Shown: positions 26,035-35,414 of the stretch, one piece after another
Layout: each line of letters begins with the position of its first letter
Numbering within the stretch: the first letter of the stretch is position 1
NCBI GenBank assembly: GCA_047600785.1
Contig: JASGKH010000002.1
Span: 62,001 to 126,000 of the forward strand
Length of the DNA: 64,000 bases
Source: Breznakibacter sp047600785
Lineage (GTDB): Bacteria > Bacteroidota > Bacteroidia > Bacteroidales > Marinilabiliaceae
Direction of reading: 5' to 3'
The notes under the pieces: model-generated
Database searches by the model: none
What the model saw: only the letters and a program-made list of their open reading frames with translations
Told to the model about the DNA's origin: nothing
Made by a program: the position numbers and the translations under genes

Positions 26035-28329
26035 ATGAAACCAGTAAAATTTCTATCGGTCTGTTTGTGCGCCTTGTCGTTGGGTACGACGGCGCAAAAC
26101 GTCATGACGTACCGTGATCTCAGAATGGACGTGTTCATCGACCAGCTGATGGACCGGATGACCCTGGACGAGAAGATCGGACAGTTGAACCTTCCGTCAT
26201 CGGGCGACATTACCACGGGGCAGGCCCAAAGTTCTGACATTGCCCAGAAAATAAAAGAGGGCAAGGTCGGAGGCTTGTTCAACATCAAAACGGCGGAAAA
26301 GATCCGTGCCGTTCAGGAGATTGCCGTCACCGATAGCCGTCTCAAAATCCCGTTGATCTTTGGCATGGACGTTATCCACGGCTACAAGACCACATTCCCG
26401 ATTCCCCTTGGGTTATCGTGTAGCTGGGACATGAAGCTGATCGAGAAGACGGCCCGTGTGGCGGCACAAGAGAGCAGTGCCGACGGTATCTGCTGGACGT
26501 TTTCGCCGATGGTCGACATTGCCCGCGACCCACGCTGGGGCCGCATGGCCGAAGGATCGGGCGAGGATCCTTACCTGGGGGCGGAAATTGCGAAAGCCAT
26601 GGTACATGGCTATCAGGGCGACGATTTATCGAAGAACAATACCATTGTGGCTTGTGTCAAACACTTTGCCCTTTATGGTGCGGCCGAGGGAGGGCGTGAC
26701 TACAACACCACCGACATGAGCCGTATCCGCATGTACAACGAATATCTGCCCCCATACAAAGCCGCTGTGGAGGCGGGTGTGGGCACGGTGATGTCGTCGT
26801 TCAACGAAATCGACGGCATCCCTGCCACTGGCAATCGCTGGCTGATGACCGACCTGTTACGCCGCCAATGGGGCTTTAACGGGTTTGTGGTGACCGATTA
26901 CACGGCCATTTCCGAAATGATTGACCATGGCATGGGCGATCTGTCACAGGTGTCGGCTTTGGCGCTGCATGCGGGCATCGATATGGACATGGTGAGCGAC
27001 GGCTTTCTGAACACCCTGAAGCAATCGCTCGGTGAAGGGAAAGTCAGTATGGACGAGATAGACACTGCCTGCCGCCGCATCCTTGAGATAAAGTACCGTC
27101 TGGGCCTGTTCGATGATCCATATCGTTACTGCGACCCCGAACGTGCAAAAAAAGAGGTGTTTACTCCCGAGAACCGCCGGTTTGCCCGTGAGGCTGCCGC
27201 ACAAACCTTTGTGTTGCTGAAGAACGACAATCAGACGCTTCCCCTTAAAAGGGAGGCAAAAATCGCGTTGGTAGGCCCGTTGGCCAATACGCGCGAAAAT
27301 ATGCCCGGCACGTGGAGCGTGGCTGCTGATTTTGACCAATCGGTGTCGGTGTACGACGGGCTTAAAAGTTTTCTTGGCCCGCAGGCCAGGATCATGGTGG
27401 CCAAGGGCTCCAACGTGGTGGCCGATCCCGAACTGGACAAGCGCGTGAGCGTGTTCGGCAAGTCCACCAATTGGGACAACCGTTCGCCCAAAGCCCTGAT
27501 TGCCGAAGCGGTGGCCATGGCCAAAAAGGCCGATGTCGTGGTTGCCGCCATGGGCGAATCGGCTGAAATGAGCGGTGAAAGTTCAAGTCGTACCGATATC
27601 GGGTTGCCCGACAACCAGCGCGATTTGCTGAAAGCCTTGCTGGCGACGGGAAAACCTGTGGTGCTGGTACTTTTTACGGGGCGTCCGCTGGCGTTGGCAT
27701 GGGAAGACGGGAACATCCCTGCCATCCTGAACGTATGGTTCCCCGGTACCGAAGCGGGCCATGCCATCGCCGATGTGCTGTTCGGCGAGGTTAACCCCTC
27801 GGGCAAGCTGTCATCTACTTTTCCGCAGAACCTGGGACAGGTGCCCATTTTCTATAACCATAAAAACACGGGACGTCCGTTGCCCGACGGCCAGTGGTTC
27901 CAGAAGTTCCGTTCCAATTACCTGGATGTCTCCAATGATCCGCTCTATCCCTTTGGTTACGGGCTTAGTTACACCCAATTCACTTATGGTGACCTGAAGG
28001 TGGACAAAACACGGGCCAACGGCGATGATGTGGTCACGGCCAGCATCACCCTCACCAACAGCGGCAAGGTGGATGGGGCCGAAACGGTACAGCTTTACAT
28101 CCGCGACCTGGTGGGCAGCGTCACCCGTCCCGTGAAGGAATTGAAAGGTTTCAGGAAGATATTTTTAAAGGCGGGCGAGACACAAACCGTGTCTTTTCAC
28201 ATTACCCCCAACGAGTTGAAGTTTTACAACAGCGAGCTGCAATACGACTGGGAGCCTGGCGGTTTTGACATCATGGTCGGTGGCAACTCCCGCGATGTGA
28301 AATCGGTGACGGTGGATTGGGAGAAATAA
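26035..28329 (+). CDS. GH3 family beta-glucosidase (BglX-like)
   Basis: 764 residues from ATG 26035, which gives a good signal peptide (LSVCLCALSLGTTAQ); the frame could start at 26008 but adds nine weak residues. Three GH3 modules are visible: the barrel domain (MTLDEKIGQLNLPS, IFGMDVIHGYKTTFPIPLG, PMVDIARDPRWGRMAEGSGE, CVKHFALYGAAEGGRDY), with nucleophile Asp288 in GFVVTDYTAI; the alpha/beta sandwich carrying the acid/base glutamate in the MGESAEMSGESSSRTD segment; and a C-terminal fibronectin-like domain. GH3 enzymes hydrolyse beta-glucosides; some Bacteroidota members in beta-1,2-glucan PULs prefer sophorose. Periplasmic hydrolysis of imported sophorose to glucose, followed by the nearby ROK kinase, is the expected role. 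Confidence 0.92.
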   Translation: MKPVKFLSVCLCALSLGTTAQNVMTYRDLRMDVFIDQLMDRMTLDEKIGQLNLPSSGDITTGQAQSSDIAQKIKEGKVGGLFNIKTAEKIRAVQEIAVTDSRLKIPLIFGMDVIHGYKTTFPIPLGLSCSWDMKLIEKTARVAAQESSADGICWTFSPMVDIARDPRWGRMAEGSGEDPYLGAEIAKAMVHGYQGDDLSKNNTIVACVKHFALYGAAEGGRDYNTTDMSRIRMYNEYLPPYKAAVEAGVGTVMSSFNEIDGIPATGNRWLMTDLLRRQWGFNGFVVTDYTAISEMIDHGMGDLSQVSALALHAGIDMDMVSDGFLNTLKQSLGEGKVSMDEIDTACRRILEIKYRLGLFDDPYRYCDPERAKKEVFTPENRRFAREAAAQTFVLLKNDNQTLPLKREAKIALVGPLANTRENMPGTWSVAADFDQSVSVYDGLKSFLGPQARIMVAKGSNVVADPELDKRVSVFGKSTNWDNRSPKALIAEAVAMAKKADVVVAAMGESAEMSGESSSRTDIGLPDNQRDLLKALLATGKPVVLVLFTGRPLALAWEDGNIPAILNVWFPGTEAGHAIADVLFGEVNPSGKLSSTFPQNLGQVPIFYNHKNTGRPLPDGQWFQKFRSNYLDVSNDPLYPFGYGLSYTQFTYGDLKVDKTRANGDDVVTASITLTNSGKVDGAETVQLYIRDLVGSVTRPVKELKGFRKIFLKAGETQTVSFHITPNELKFYNSELQYDWEPGGFDIMVGGNSRDVKSVTVDWEK

Positions 28330-28331
28330 TG

Positions 28332-28425
28332 TCCCGCCGGAGCTGAAAAGGACGCGATCGGCAAAACAAATTTAAAAGCCCAATGGGACGTCCGGGGATG
28401 GATAGCACCGGATGTCCCGGCGGGA
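28332..28425. other. Long structured 3' region after GH3 (nested inverted repeats)
   Basis: Outer arms TCCCGCCGG (28332-28340) and CCGGCGGGA (28417-28425); directly inside the right arm is a second hairpin, GACGTCCGG (28387-28395) with CCGGATGTC (28408-28416, one G-T pair). There is no T run, so it may be an RNA-stabilising 3' structure rather than an intrinsic terminator. Confidence 0.5.
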
Positions 28426-28572
28426 AGAAAGCAATTGCATCGTTATGAACAATGAAGCTGGCACAATCCGGCTCATGCATGGTTGGGTAAGTTTGTAAAT
28501 AGGAAGCCCTTTGGTTCTCAATTTTGGAAGGTCTCTTTTCTTCACCTATCCATTCCCCAAACCCGTCATAAG

Positions 28573-30600
28573 TCATCGGCTCAACATCATCATTTGCATG
28601 ATGCCGCCACCGTTCCTGGAATTGGTAAACCCGTGTTGTGCCAATAGCCGTTGGGCATATGAGGAGCGTGCCCCCGATGCGCAATACACCACGATTTCCC
28701 TGTTGGGATTTCCCAGTTTATGCAGTTGTTTGGGCAGTTCGTCCAGCGGAATGTTCACTGCACCGGGGACGGCCCCTGTGGCAAATTCGCCCGGTGTGCG
28801 TACGTCGATCACGATAGGGCCGTCGTGGCCGGTGGGTTTGATCTCTTGTGCCGGAGACGGAGAGAGAGGTTCGTTCTCTGCCCTGCCTGCCTGTTTGTCT
28901 GCGTATGGCATTGGCTCTACGCTGATAATGCTAAAGCCCAGTGCACGTGCATGGCGTTGCAATGAAAGGTATCCGCCCGACAGGTTGACCACATGTTCGA
29001 AACCGTTGCCTTTAAGTACACGCAATGCTTGATGCCCTTTTTTACCGGTTTCGTCGTATACCATGATCAGCTTGTTTTTTGGCAGTTGCCCCATTTGTTC
29101 CTGTAGCAATTCCAGCGGAAAGTGGCCGGCCCCTTGGATATGGCTCTTTTCGTAGGCAAAGTAGTCCCTTACGTCGACCCACACGGGATTTTTCCCGGCC
29201 ACAAAGTCGTCTGTTTCCGATGAGGTGACCGACGGGCTGAAACCGCTCATCCTGTTTTCGGCGGCATAGGCGGCCATGTTCACGGCGTCGTTGGCGGTGC
29301 CGATCGGAGGGGAGTAGGCAAAGTCTACATCGGCCAGCTGATGGACGGTCATTTTGGCGGCAGCAGCCATGGCAATCACGTCCAGCCGTTTGTCGGCCCC
29401 TTTGTATCCGGCCGTTTGCCCGCCCAATACCACTCCCGTCTTTTTGTCGTAGACCAACATTACCGATACGGTTTCCGCACCCGGATAATACGATGTGTGG
29501 TGCTCTTTGTGTACGACTACCGCATCGGCATCCATGCCGGCATCCCTGGCTTGTTTGAGCGACAGGCCGGTGGTTCCCGCCACGGCTTCGAACACTTTTA
29601 CCACCGAAGTCCCGAGTGCGCCTTTGTACGGATGGCATCCGCCCAGGGCGTTCTCGGCAGCAATGCGTCCTTGCCGGTTGGCCGGGCCGGCCAGCGGAAT
29701 GCGGACTTTTTTGTCCATTATGCGATGCCACACCTCTACCATGTCACCCGCGGCATAAATGTCGGCATCGCTGGTTTGCAGGTATTCATTTACCAGCAAT
29801 CCGCCCGACTCGCCTGTATCGAGGCCTGTTTCCTTTGCCAGTTGTAAGGTTGGGCGCACCCCGACGGAGAGTAGCACCATGTCGGCATTTATGTGGGTGC
29901 CGTTGTTAAGGCAAACACTCCCGGGCATGATTTCCGATACACTTGCATTGGTGTGGATGCCGACACCGTACGACAGCATTTCGGTTTCGATGAAACCTGC
30001 CGTTTCAGCTTCCATTTGCGCCATTACATGCGGCATGGCTTCGACCACGTTTACTTTGATCCCGCGCTTTACCAGTGCTTCTACCATCTCAAGGCCAATG
30101 AAGCCTCCGCCGACAACGACTGCCGTTTTGGGATTTTGTCTGTGGATGTGGTGTGTAATCTTGTCCATGTCTTCAAGTGTCCATAACGTGAATACATGGC
30201 CGAGGCCGGCGCCGGGCAGCGTAGGGATAATGGGCCGTCCGCCCTGGGCCAGTATCAGCTTGGTGTATCCGAACGTTCTTTGCTCGCCGCTACGAATGTC
30301 GGTTGCGGTGACTTTTTTGCTGCTTCTGTCGATGGCCGTTACCAACGTATGGGTGTATACGTCCACATTGTACTGTTCCCTGAAACTTTCAGGGCTTTGG
30401 AGGATCAGTTTCGAACGGCTTTTGATATCGCCACCGATGTAATAGGGCAGTCCGCAGTTGGCAAATGAAATGTCGGGGCCTGCTTCAACCATTGTGATCT
30501 GCGCCGATGGGGATATGCGTCTGGCTTTTGCCGCAGCTGTGGCGCCTGCGGCCACGCCGCCGACAATCAATATCTTTTCTTTATCCGATGTATTGTCCAT
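28573..30600 (-). CDS. CoA-disulfide reductase-like flavoprotein fused to two rhodanese domains
   Basis: 675 residues. FAD-binding Rossmann loop VGGVAAGATAA at the start, redox cysteine Cys49 in SFANCGLPYYIGG, NAD-binding loop VVVGGGFIGLEM, and AGDMVEV before the dimerisation domain: this is the CoADR/NADH-dependent persulfide reductase class of the pyridine nucleotide-disulfide family. After residue ~450 come two rhodanese domains. The second has an intact active loop (YCASGARSSYAQ); in the first the catalytic Cys is replaced by Asp (VYDETGKKGH), so it should be inactive. Family members reduce CoA disulfide or CoA persulfide and channel sulfane sulfur; most have only one rhodanese domain. 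Monocistronic on the minus strand, convergent with GH3. Confidence 0.9.
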   Translation of the reverse strand: MDNTSDKEKILIVGGVAAGATAAAKARRISPSAQITMVEAGPDISFANCGLPYYIGGDIKSRSKLILQSPESFREQYNVDVYTHTLVTAIDRSSKKVTATDIRSGEQRTFGYTKLILAQGGRPIIPTLPGAGLGHVFTLWTLEDMDKITHHIHRQNPKTAVVVGGGFIGLEMVEALVKRGIKVNVVEAMPHVMAQMEAETAGFIETEMLSYGVGIHTNASVSEIMPGSVCLNNGTHINADMVLLSVGVRPTLQLAKETGLDTGESGGLLVNEYLQTSDADIYAAGDMVEVWHRIMDKKVRIPLAGPANRQGRIAAENALGGCHPYKGALGTSVVKVFEAVAGTTGLSLKQARDAGMDADAVVVHKEHHTSYYPGAETVSVMLVYDKKTGVVLGGQTAGYKGADKRLDVIAMAAAAKMTVHQLADVDFAYSPPIGTANDAVNMAAYAAENRMSGFSPSVTSSETDDFVAGKNPVWVDVRDYFAYEKSHIQGAGHFPLELLQEQMGQLPKNKLIMVYDETGKKGHQALRVLKGNGFEHVVNLSGGYLSLQRHARALGFSIISVEPMPYADKQAGRAENEPLSPSPAQEIKPTGHDGPIVIDVRTPGEFATGAVPGAVNIPLDELPKQLHKLGNPNREIVVYCASGARSSYAQRLLAQHGFTNSRNGGGIMQMMMLSR

Positions 30601-30621
30601 TGTGGTATGTGTTAATCGTCA

Positions 30622-30629
30622 CAAAAATA
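30622..30629 (-). promoter_or_regulatory. Promoter -7 box of CoADR gene (TATTTTTG on minus strand)
   Basis: CAAAAATA on the plus strand is an exact TAnnTTTG box for the minus strand, 21 bases before the start codon at 30600, predicting a ~14-base leader. No clear -33 element. Confidence 0.5.
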
Positions 30630-30791
30630 AAACGGAACCTCTGCCGGATGAAGAAAACAGCTTTGGTATATTTCCGTTTTCCGGTTGAAATAGATCAATG
30701 GTTTTGTTGAGATAAAAATTGGGCGTGCCGTTTGATCCTAACAACCCGTTGTTTGTTTATAGGGAATACAAATCATTAAAACAGAGTCATT

Positions 30792-31037
30792 ATGAAATGT
30801 CCGGTATGTAAAGATGTAAGCCTTGTGATGTCGGAACGGCAAGGCATCGAAATTGATTATTGCCCCGATTGCCGTGGTGTATGGCTTGACAGGGGCGAGC
30901 TTGACAAAATCATCGAAAGGGCCGCGAAACCAGGGCCGACATCGTCTCCGGAGGTCAGTCAACCGTCTGCCTACCGTGGGTCGACGCATTCGTACAAGTC
31001 CCATAAAAAACATTGGTTGGGCGAATTGTTCGATTGA
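30792..31037 (+). CDS. TFIIB-type zinc-ribbon miniprotein
   Basis: 81 residues. MKCPVCKDVSLV and IDYCPDCRGVWLDRGELDKI give two CxxC knuckles separated by ~18 residues, the pattern of the zf-TFIIB family of small bacterial proteins. The WLDRGELDK segment after the second knuckle is characteristic. The C-terminal third is polar and probably disordered, ending GELFD. Function is unknown in this family. It is 191 bases from the divergent CoADR gene and stands alone. Confidence 0.85.
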   Translation: MKCPVCKDVSLVMSERQGIEIDYCPDCRGVWLDRGELDKIIERAAKPGPTSSPEVSQPSAYRGSTHSYKSHKKHWLGELFD

Positions 31038-31090
31038 GGCCTGATTGTGTTAAGCTTTATTAATCGCAACGTGTATCGACGATTGTTTTG

Positions 31091-31098
31091 TATGTTTG
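31091..31098 (+). promoter_or_regulatory. Candidate -7 box (TATGTTTG) immediately before a small gene
   Basis: Exact TAnnTTTG match ending eight bases before ATG 31106. Transcription would begin at or just before that ATG, giving a leaderless message, or the true start is ATG 31127. No good -33 element was found. Confidence 0.35.
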
Positions 31099-31105
31099 CA
31101 TTGCA

Positions 31106-31408
31106 ATGACGGAATTTAGGCAAATAATGTTGAACGGCATGATGTTGCTTTCCATAATCCTTTACGTGGGCATGGGGACGGGCATGCATCGCGATTGTGC
31201 GAAATCCGGCATTGAAAGCGTTTTGTATGATATTTCCGATTCGCATGGTTCTATTTCTGTAGAATCCCCGGCCGAGGAAATCGCCGTGGTCTGTTCATTG
31301 GCCCTTCCGCAAACCATCGATTTTGAGCATGAGGCCATCCGCATGCCGTCCTGCCTTTATCGCTACGATATCTACTTTCCGATCTGGAGTCCGCCCGACG
31401 TGGCATAA
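31106..31408 (+). CDS. Small hypothetical protein, one predicted membrane helix
   Basis: 100 residues from ATG 31106 (a TTG at 31088 would add six; ATG 31127 would remove seven). I do not recognise the family. The N-terminal MMLLSIILYVGMGTGM could be a signal peptide or anchor; the rest is soluble, with three cysteines (HRDCAKSG, VVCSLA, PSCLYRY) and an aromatic end. A promoter-like box directly in front and the position before the peptidase gene give modest support that it is real. It has no homopolymers or repeats. Confidence 0.42.
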   Translation: MTEFRQIMLNGMMLLSIILYVGMGTGMHRDCAKSGIESVLYDISDSHGSISVESPAEEIAVVCSLALPQTIDFEHEAIRMPSCLYRYDIYFPIWSPPDVA

Positions 31409-31540
31409 CCGGTCTCCGTTTTCCCGCATAATTAAGCCATTGGGTGTTGCCGCATGTTCGTGCGGCGTTTGGTATGCCGTTTTTGCGGCACAACCGTTAT
31501 TGATGTTTTATGTACAACCACAGAATTAAAATTTATAGCC

Positions 31541-32221
31541 ATGATTTCTTATTTCCTTATTTTCGGAGTGTTTATGTTGGCCAGCTGGCTTATCAGCTAC
31601 CAACTGAAGTCCAGGTTCAAAAAATATTCCCAAACCCCGCTGAACTATGGAATGACGGGACGCGATGTGGCCGAGAGGATGCTCCGCGACCACCATATTA
31701 CCGATGTCAAGGTTATCTCTACGCCCGGACAACTTACCGATCATTATAACCCGTTGAACAAGACGGTGAACCTGAGCGAAGGGGTTTACCACGGCAACCA
31801 CATTGCCGCAGGTGCGGTGGCGGCGCACGAATGCGGCCATGCCATCCAGCATGCCAATGCGTACAGCTGGCTTACCATGCGTTCGAAGCTGGTGCCGGTG
31901 GTGAGTTTTGCTTCCAATTGGGTGCAATGGGTGTTGCTGGCGGGAGTGTTGCTTATCAACGCGTTTCCGCAATTGTTGCTGTTCGGTATTTTTCTGTTCG
32001 CATTGACCACTCTTTTCAGTTTCATTACGCTCCCCGTCGAAATTGATGCCAGCAAACGTGCGGTGGCATGGTTGTCGGGATCGGGGGTGGCATCGACCGC
32101 AACATTGCCCAAGGCCAAGGATGCATTGAAATGGGCCGCTTATACTTATGTGGTAGCTGCATTGGGATCGCTGGCCACGCTCATGTATTACATTATGATC
32201 TATCTGGGACGTAGGGAATAG
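31541..32221 (+). CDS. Membrane zinc metallopeptidase, YugP-like
   Basis: 226 residues from ATG 31541; the frame continues upstream to 31454 but without a plausible start. An N-terminal membrane helix (YFLIFGVFMLASWLISYQL) is followed by a soluble segment with the HExxH zinc motif (HECGHAIQH, His96 and His100 as ligands and Glu97 catalytic) and by further hydrophobic helices (WVQWVLLAGVLLINAFPQLL, LLFGIFLFALTTLFSFI, TYVVAALGSLATLMYYIMIY). This matches the family of neutral zinc metallopeptidases found widely in bacteria; the substrate is not known, presumably membrane proteins. The third zinc ligand probably lies in the EIDASKRAVAWL segment. Confidence 0.9.
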   Translation: MISYFLIFGVFMLASWLISYQLKSRFKKYSQTPLNYGMTGRDVAERMLRDHHITDVKVISTPGQLTDHYNPLNKTVNLSEGVYHGNHIAAGAVAAHECGHAIQHANAYSWLTMRSKLVPVVSFASNWVQWVLLAGVLLINAFPQLLLFGIFLFALTTLFSFITLPVEIDASKRAVAWLSGSGVASTATLPKAKDALKWAAYTYVVAALGSLATLMYYIMIYLGRRE

Positions 32222-32528
32222 GCCGTAAGTAATCGCCGGCATCGCTTTCATGGGAAAAAGCATTTGCCACTTGGGGGATTTTTGTGAAATTTAGCCACGC
32301 CCCGGTGGAAACGTCCATATCCTGTGGGAAAGGTGGACGGAACGGGGAAATCGTCAATGGCCGTCCAGCAATGGGGTCTTCTTTAAGCCCGTTTTGAACT
32401 GCATCATTTATCGTCGTCTGTGCACATTGGTACGCCGTGGGGGCTGGGAACCGGGACCGTCATTTCCCGTGGATCCTGTCTTCCCGGTGTCTGTGGTTGC
32501 ATGGATAGGTTGTTAAAACTCAAAATTC
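32222..32528. other. Leader region before the cation ATPase
   Basis: 307 bases, GC-rich, with several short inverted repeats (for example GTCCATATCC...GGTGGACGG near 32310-32340). I compared it with known ion-responsive riboswitch cores by eye and saw no match. No TAnnTTTG box was found. Confidence 0.4.
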
Positions 32529-35276
32529 ATGAACAACGAAAAAGTTTCAGAATCGTGGCATTCCATGGGGTACGATCAGGTACTCCAACAGATGGGATGC
32601 ACCAAAGATGGTCTGTCGGCCGATGAGATAAAAAAACGATATGCGCGGTACGGCGCCAACCAGATAAAGCGCAAGAAGAAAGACGGTCCCCTGCAATTGC
32701 TGTGGCGCCAGATCAATAACCCGCTTATCTGGGTGCTGCTGGGTTCTTGTACATTGGCCATGGCTTTGGGTAAGGTCACCGATGGGTTGGTGGTGTTGTC
32801 GGTGGTGGTGGTCAATACCATTATCGGTTTTATCCAGGAATTTAAGGCGGGCAAGGCCATTGAAGCGTTGGGGGATATGGTGCCCGAGAATGCCACGGTA
32901 CTGCGTAACAGGCTTCACGTGCTGGTCCCCGTGTCGGAAATCGTGCCCGGTGATATTGTGTTTTTGGCGGCGGGCGACCGTGTCCCGGCCGACATGCGTA
33001 TCATCCACCAAAAAAATCTGCTGGTCGAAGAGGCTGCGCTTACGGGTGAATCGCTGCCCGTGCAGAAGACCGATGCTCCCGTGAACGCGGAGTCTGTGTT
33101 GGGTGACAGGAAGTGCATGGTGTACGCGGGCACGTTGGTGACGTCGGGTACGGCTATGGCGGTGACGGTGGCTACGGGCATGGGAACCGAATTGGGAAAG
33201 ATCTCCGACATGCTTAGCGAGGCCACTGATCTGGAGACTCCGCTGACCAAAAAACTGGCGACCATCGGCAACTGGCTCACTATTGGCATCGTGGCTATCA
33301 CGGCCGTCATTTTGGCCATTGGCACTTTTCGTGCCACAGGCCAGGGAATTCCGTTGGACGTGGCGCTGAAAGACAGTCTCATCTTTGCCATTGCCCTGGC
33401 CGTGGGCGCCATTCCCGAAGGTTTGCCCGCCGTGGTCACCATTGCCCTGGCGATCGGGGTACAACGCATGGCCAAACGCAAAGCCATTATCCGCAAACTT
33501 CCTGCCGTGGAAACATTGGGGAGCACCACCGTGATCTGTTCCGACAAAACGGGTACGCTTACCCGTAACGAGATGACGGTGAATGAACTGTGGACTGCTA
33601 ACCATTGTGTGCAAATTACAGGAGTGGGGTATAACGATCAGGGCGATTTCTTATCGGACGGGCAACAGTTGGGGACTTTGCCCTACGACATACAGGTGTT
33701 GCTCACCAACTCCGTGCTGTGCAACGATGCGGCCATAAAGGCACAAGGCCATGACTTTGAAGTGGTGGGCGATCCTACCGAGATTGCGCTGGTGGTGGCT
33801 GCGGCCAAAGCCAAATTTGAGGCCGCCCAGTTGCGTGTCCAGTTTCCGCGCAAAGATGAGATCCCTTTCGATTCCGATTTGCAATACATGGCCACGCTCA
33901 ATGGCGAAGGGGATCAAAAGATCATTTTAAAGGGAGCGCCGGAGGTCGTGCTGAAATGGTGCGTGTCGCATTGGGGCGGACAGGCACTGGAACACGCACG
34001 GGTGATGGCGGAGATGGAAAAACTTGGAGCGAAGGGGATGAGGGTGCTGGCCGTGGCCGAAAAACCTTTGGATGAAGTGCATGCCCCTGAACTGGCTGAG
34101 GCCGATATGACGGACGGTTTTCAATTTGTGGGTCTGATTGGGATGATTGACCCGCCGCGCACCGAAGCCATCGAAGCCATTGAAGCTTGCCATCGGGCGG
34201 GTATTGAGGTGAAGATGATCACGGGCGACCACAAGGCTACGGCACGCTCCATCGGCATGGATCTTGGCTTGTCCGAAACGGGCGATGTGGTGACCGGGGT
34301 GGAACTTTCCAAAATGGACGACGACCAATTGATGGAGACCATCAGGCGGACCAATATTTTTGCCCGTGTGGCGCCCGAGCACAAATTACGTTTGGTAAAA
34401 GCGTTGCAACGTGACAACCATGTGGTAGCCATGACAGGCGACGGGGTCAACGATGCCCCCTCGCTCAAGCAGTCGAACATTGGAGTGGCCATGGGCATTA
34501 CGGGGACATCGGTATCCAAAGAATCGGCCGACATTGTGCTGGCCGATGACAATTTTGCCAGTATCAGCGCAGCAGTGGAAGAGGGGCGGAGGGTGTACGA
34601 CAACCTGTTGAAATCATTGGCGTTCCTGCTGCCCACCAACCTTGGACTGGCGTTCATCCTTGTCTATGGCATCATGTTCTTTCCGTTCAACCCAATTACC
34701 AAGGAGTTGCTGTTACCGATGTTGCCCACCCAGTTGTTATGGATCAATCTGGTGGCGGCTGTGGCGCTGGCATTGCCGTTGGCATTTGAGGTGATGGAGC
34801 CCAACGTGATGCGTCGCCCGCCCCGCAAACCCGATGAACCGTTGTTCAATGCTTTTGTGACGTTCCGTGTGGTATTTGTGTCGGTATTGATGACGCTGGG
34901 AACCATTTTGGTGTTCAACTGGCATTACGGGAATACGCTTTCGGAGGGCGTGGAGACGCATCTGGCGTTGGCCGAGGCTCAAACGATGGCAGTGACCTTT
35001 GTGATCGTGTTCCAGATATTTTACATGATCAACTGCCGGTCATTAAAAAAATCGGTGCTGAAAATCGGAGTGTTCAGTAATAAATTTGTGTTTATCGGCA
35101 TCGGGGCCATTGTGCTGTTACAGGCTGTTTTCATTTACACGCCCATGATGCAGCGTGTGTTTGGCACCACGCCATTGGGCATCGGCGATCTGCTGGTGGC
35201 CGTTGTGGCAGGCTTTGCCATTTTCCCCCTCATTGCCATTGAAAAATGGGTCAATGGGATGCTGGAGCGTAAGTGA
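32529..35276 (+). CDS. P2-type cation-transporting ATPase (Ca2+-ATPase-like)
   Basis: 915 residues with all P-type hallmarks: actuator TGES loop (AALTGESLPVQKTD), phosphorylation site DKTGTLTRNEMTV (Asp339), nucleotide-binding KGAPEVVL, hinge MTGDGVNDAPSLKQ, and an N-terminal cation-ATPase domain. The fourth membrane helix reads AIPEGLPAVVTIALAIG, the PEGLPA signature of Ca2+-type P2 pumps rather than the CPC of heavy-metal pumps. About ten membrane helices. Related bacterial enzymes export Ca2+ or Mn2+, and some resemble Na+/K+-type pumps, so the ion is an inference. Convergent with the MFS gene across a perfect hairpin at 35415-35460. Confidence 0.93.
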   Translation: MNNEKVSESWHSMGYDQVLQQMGCTKDGLSADEIKKRYARYGANQIKRKKKDGPLQLLWRQINNPLIWVLLGSCTLAMALGKVTDGLVVLSVVVVNTIIGFIQEFKAGKAIEALGDMVPENATVLRNRLHVLVPVSEIVPGDIVFLAAGDRVPADMRIIHQKNLLVEEAALTGESLPVQKTDAPVNAESVLGDRKCMVYAGTLVTSGTAMAVTVATGMGTELGKISDMLSEATDLETPLTKKLATIGNWLTIGIVAITAVILAIGTFRATGQGIPLDVALKDSLIFAIALAVGAIPEGLPAVVTIALAIGVQRMAKRKAIIRKLPAVETLGSTTVICSDKTGTLTRNEMTVNELWTANHCVQITGVGYNDQGDFLSDGQQLGTLPYDIQVLLTNSVLCNDAAIKAQGHDFEVVGDPTEIALVVAAAKAKFEAAQLRVQFPRKDEIPFDSDLQYMATLNGEGDQKIILKGAPEVVLKWCVSHWGGQALEHARVMAEMEKLGAKGMRVLAVAEKPLDEVHAPELAEADMTDGFQFVGLIGMIDPPRTEAIEAIEACHRAGIEVKMITGDHKATARSIGMDLGLSETGDVVTGVELSKMDDDQLMETIRRTNIFARVAPEHKLRLVKALQRDNHVVAMTGDGVNDAPSLKQSNIGVAMGITGTSVSKESADIVLADDNFASISAAVEEGRRVYDNLLKSLAFLLPTNLGLAFILVYGIMFFPFNPITKELLLPMLPTQLLWINLVAAVALALPLAFEVMEPNVMRRPPRKPDEPLFNAFVTFRVVFVSVLMTLGTILVFNWHYGNTLSEGVETHLALAEAQTMAVTFVIVFQIFYMINCRSLKKSVLKIGVFSNKFVFIGIGAIVLLQAVFIYTPMMQRVFGTTPLGIGDLLVAVVAGFAIFPLIAIEKWVNGMLERK

Positions 35277-35414
35277 GTTTAAACGCAGGAGACTCGAAGA
35301 GTATATAGAAAAAATTTTTGCGTCACAAGGAGAGATTATCCACGCCAAACACGCGGAGAGAAAAACTTTGCGTGCTTTTGCACGAAATAGTTCTCGCAGT
35401 GACGCAAAGAGAAG

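Noticed and set aside
32222..32528. Possible ion-sensing riboswitch before the cation ATPase
   Set aside because: The expected conserved cores were not found by eye; only short chance inverted repeats.
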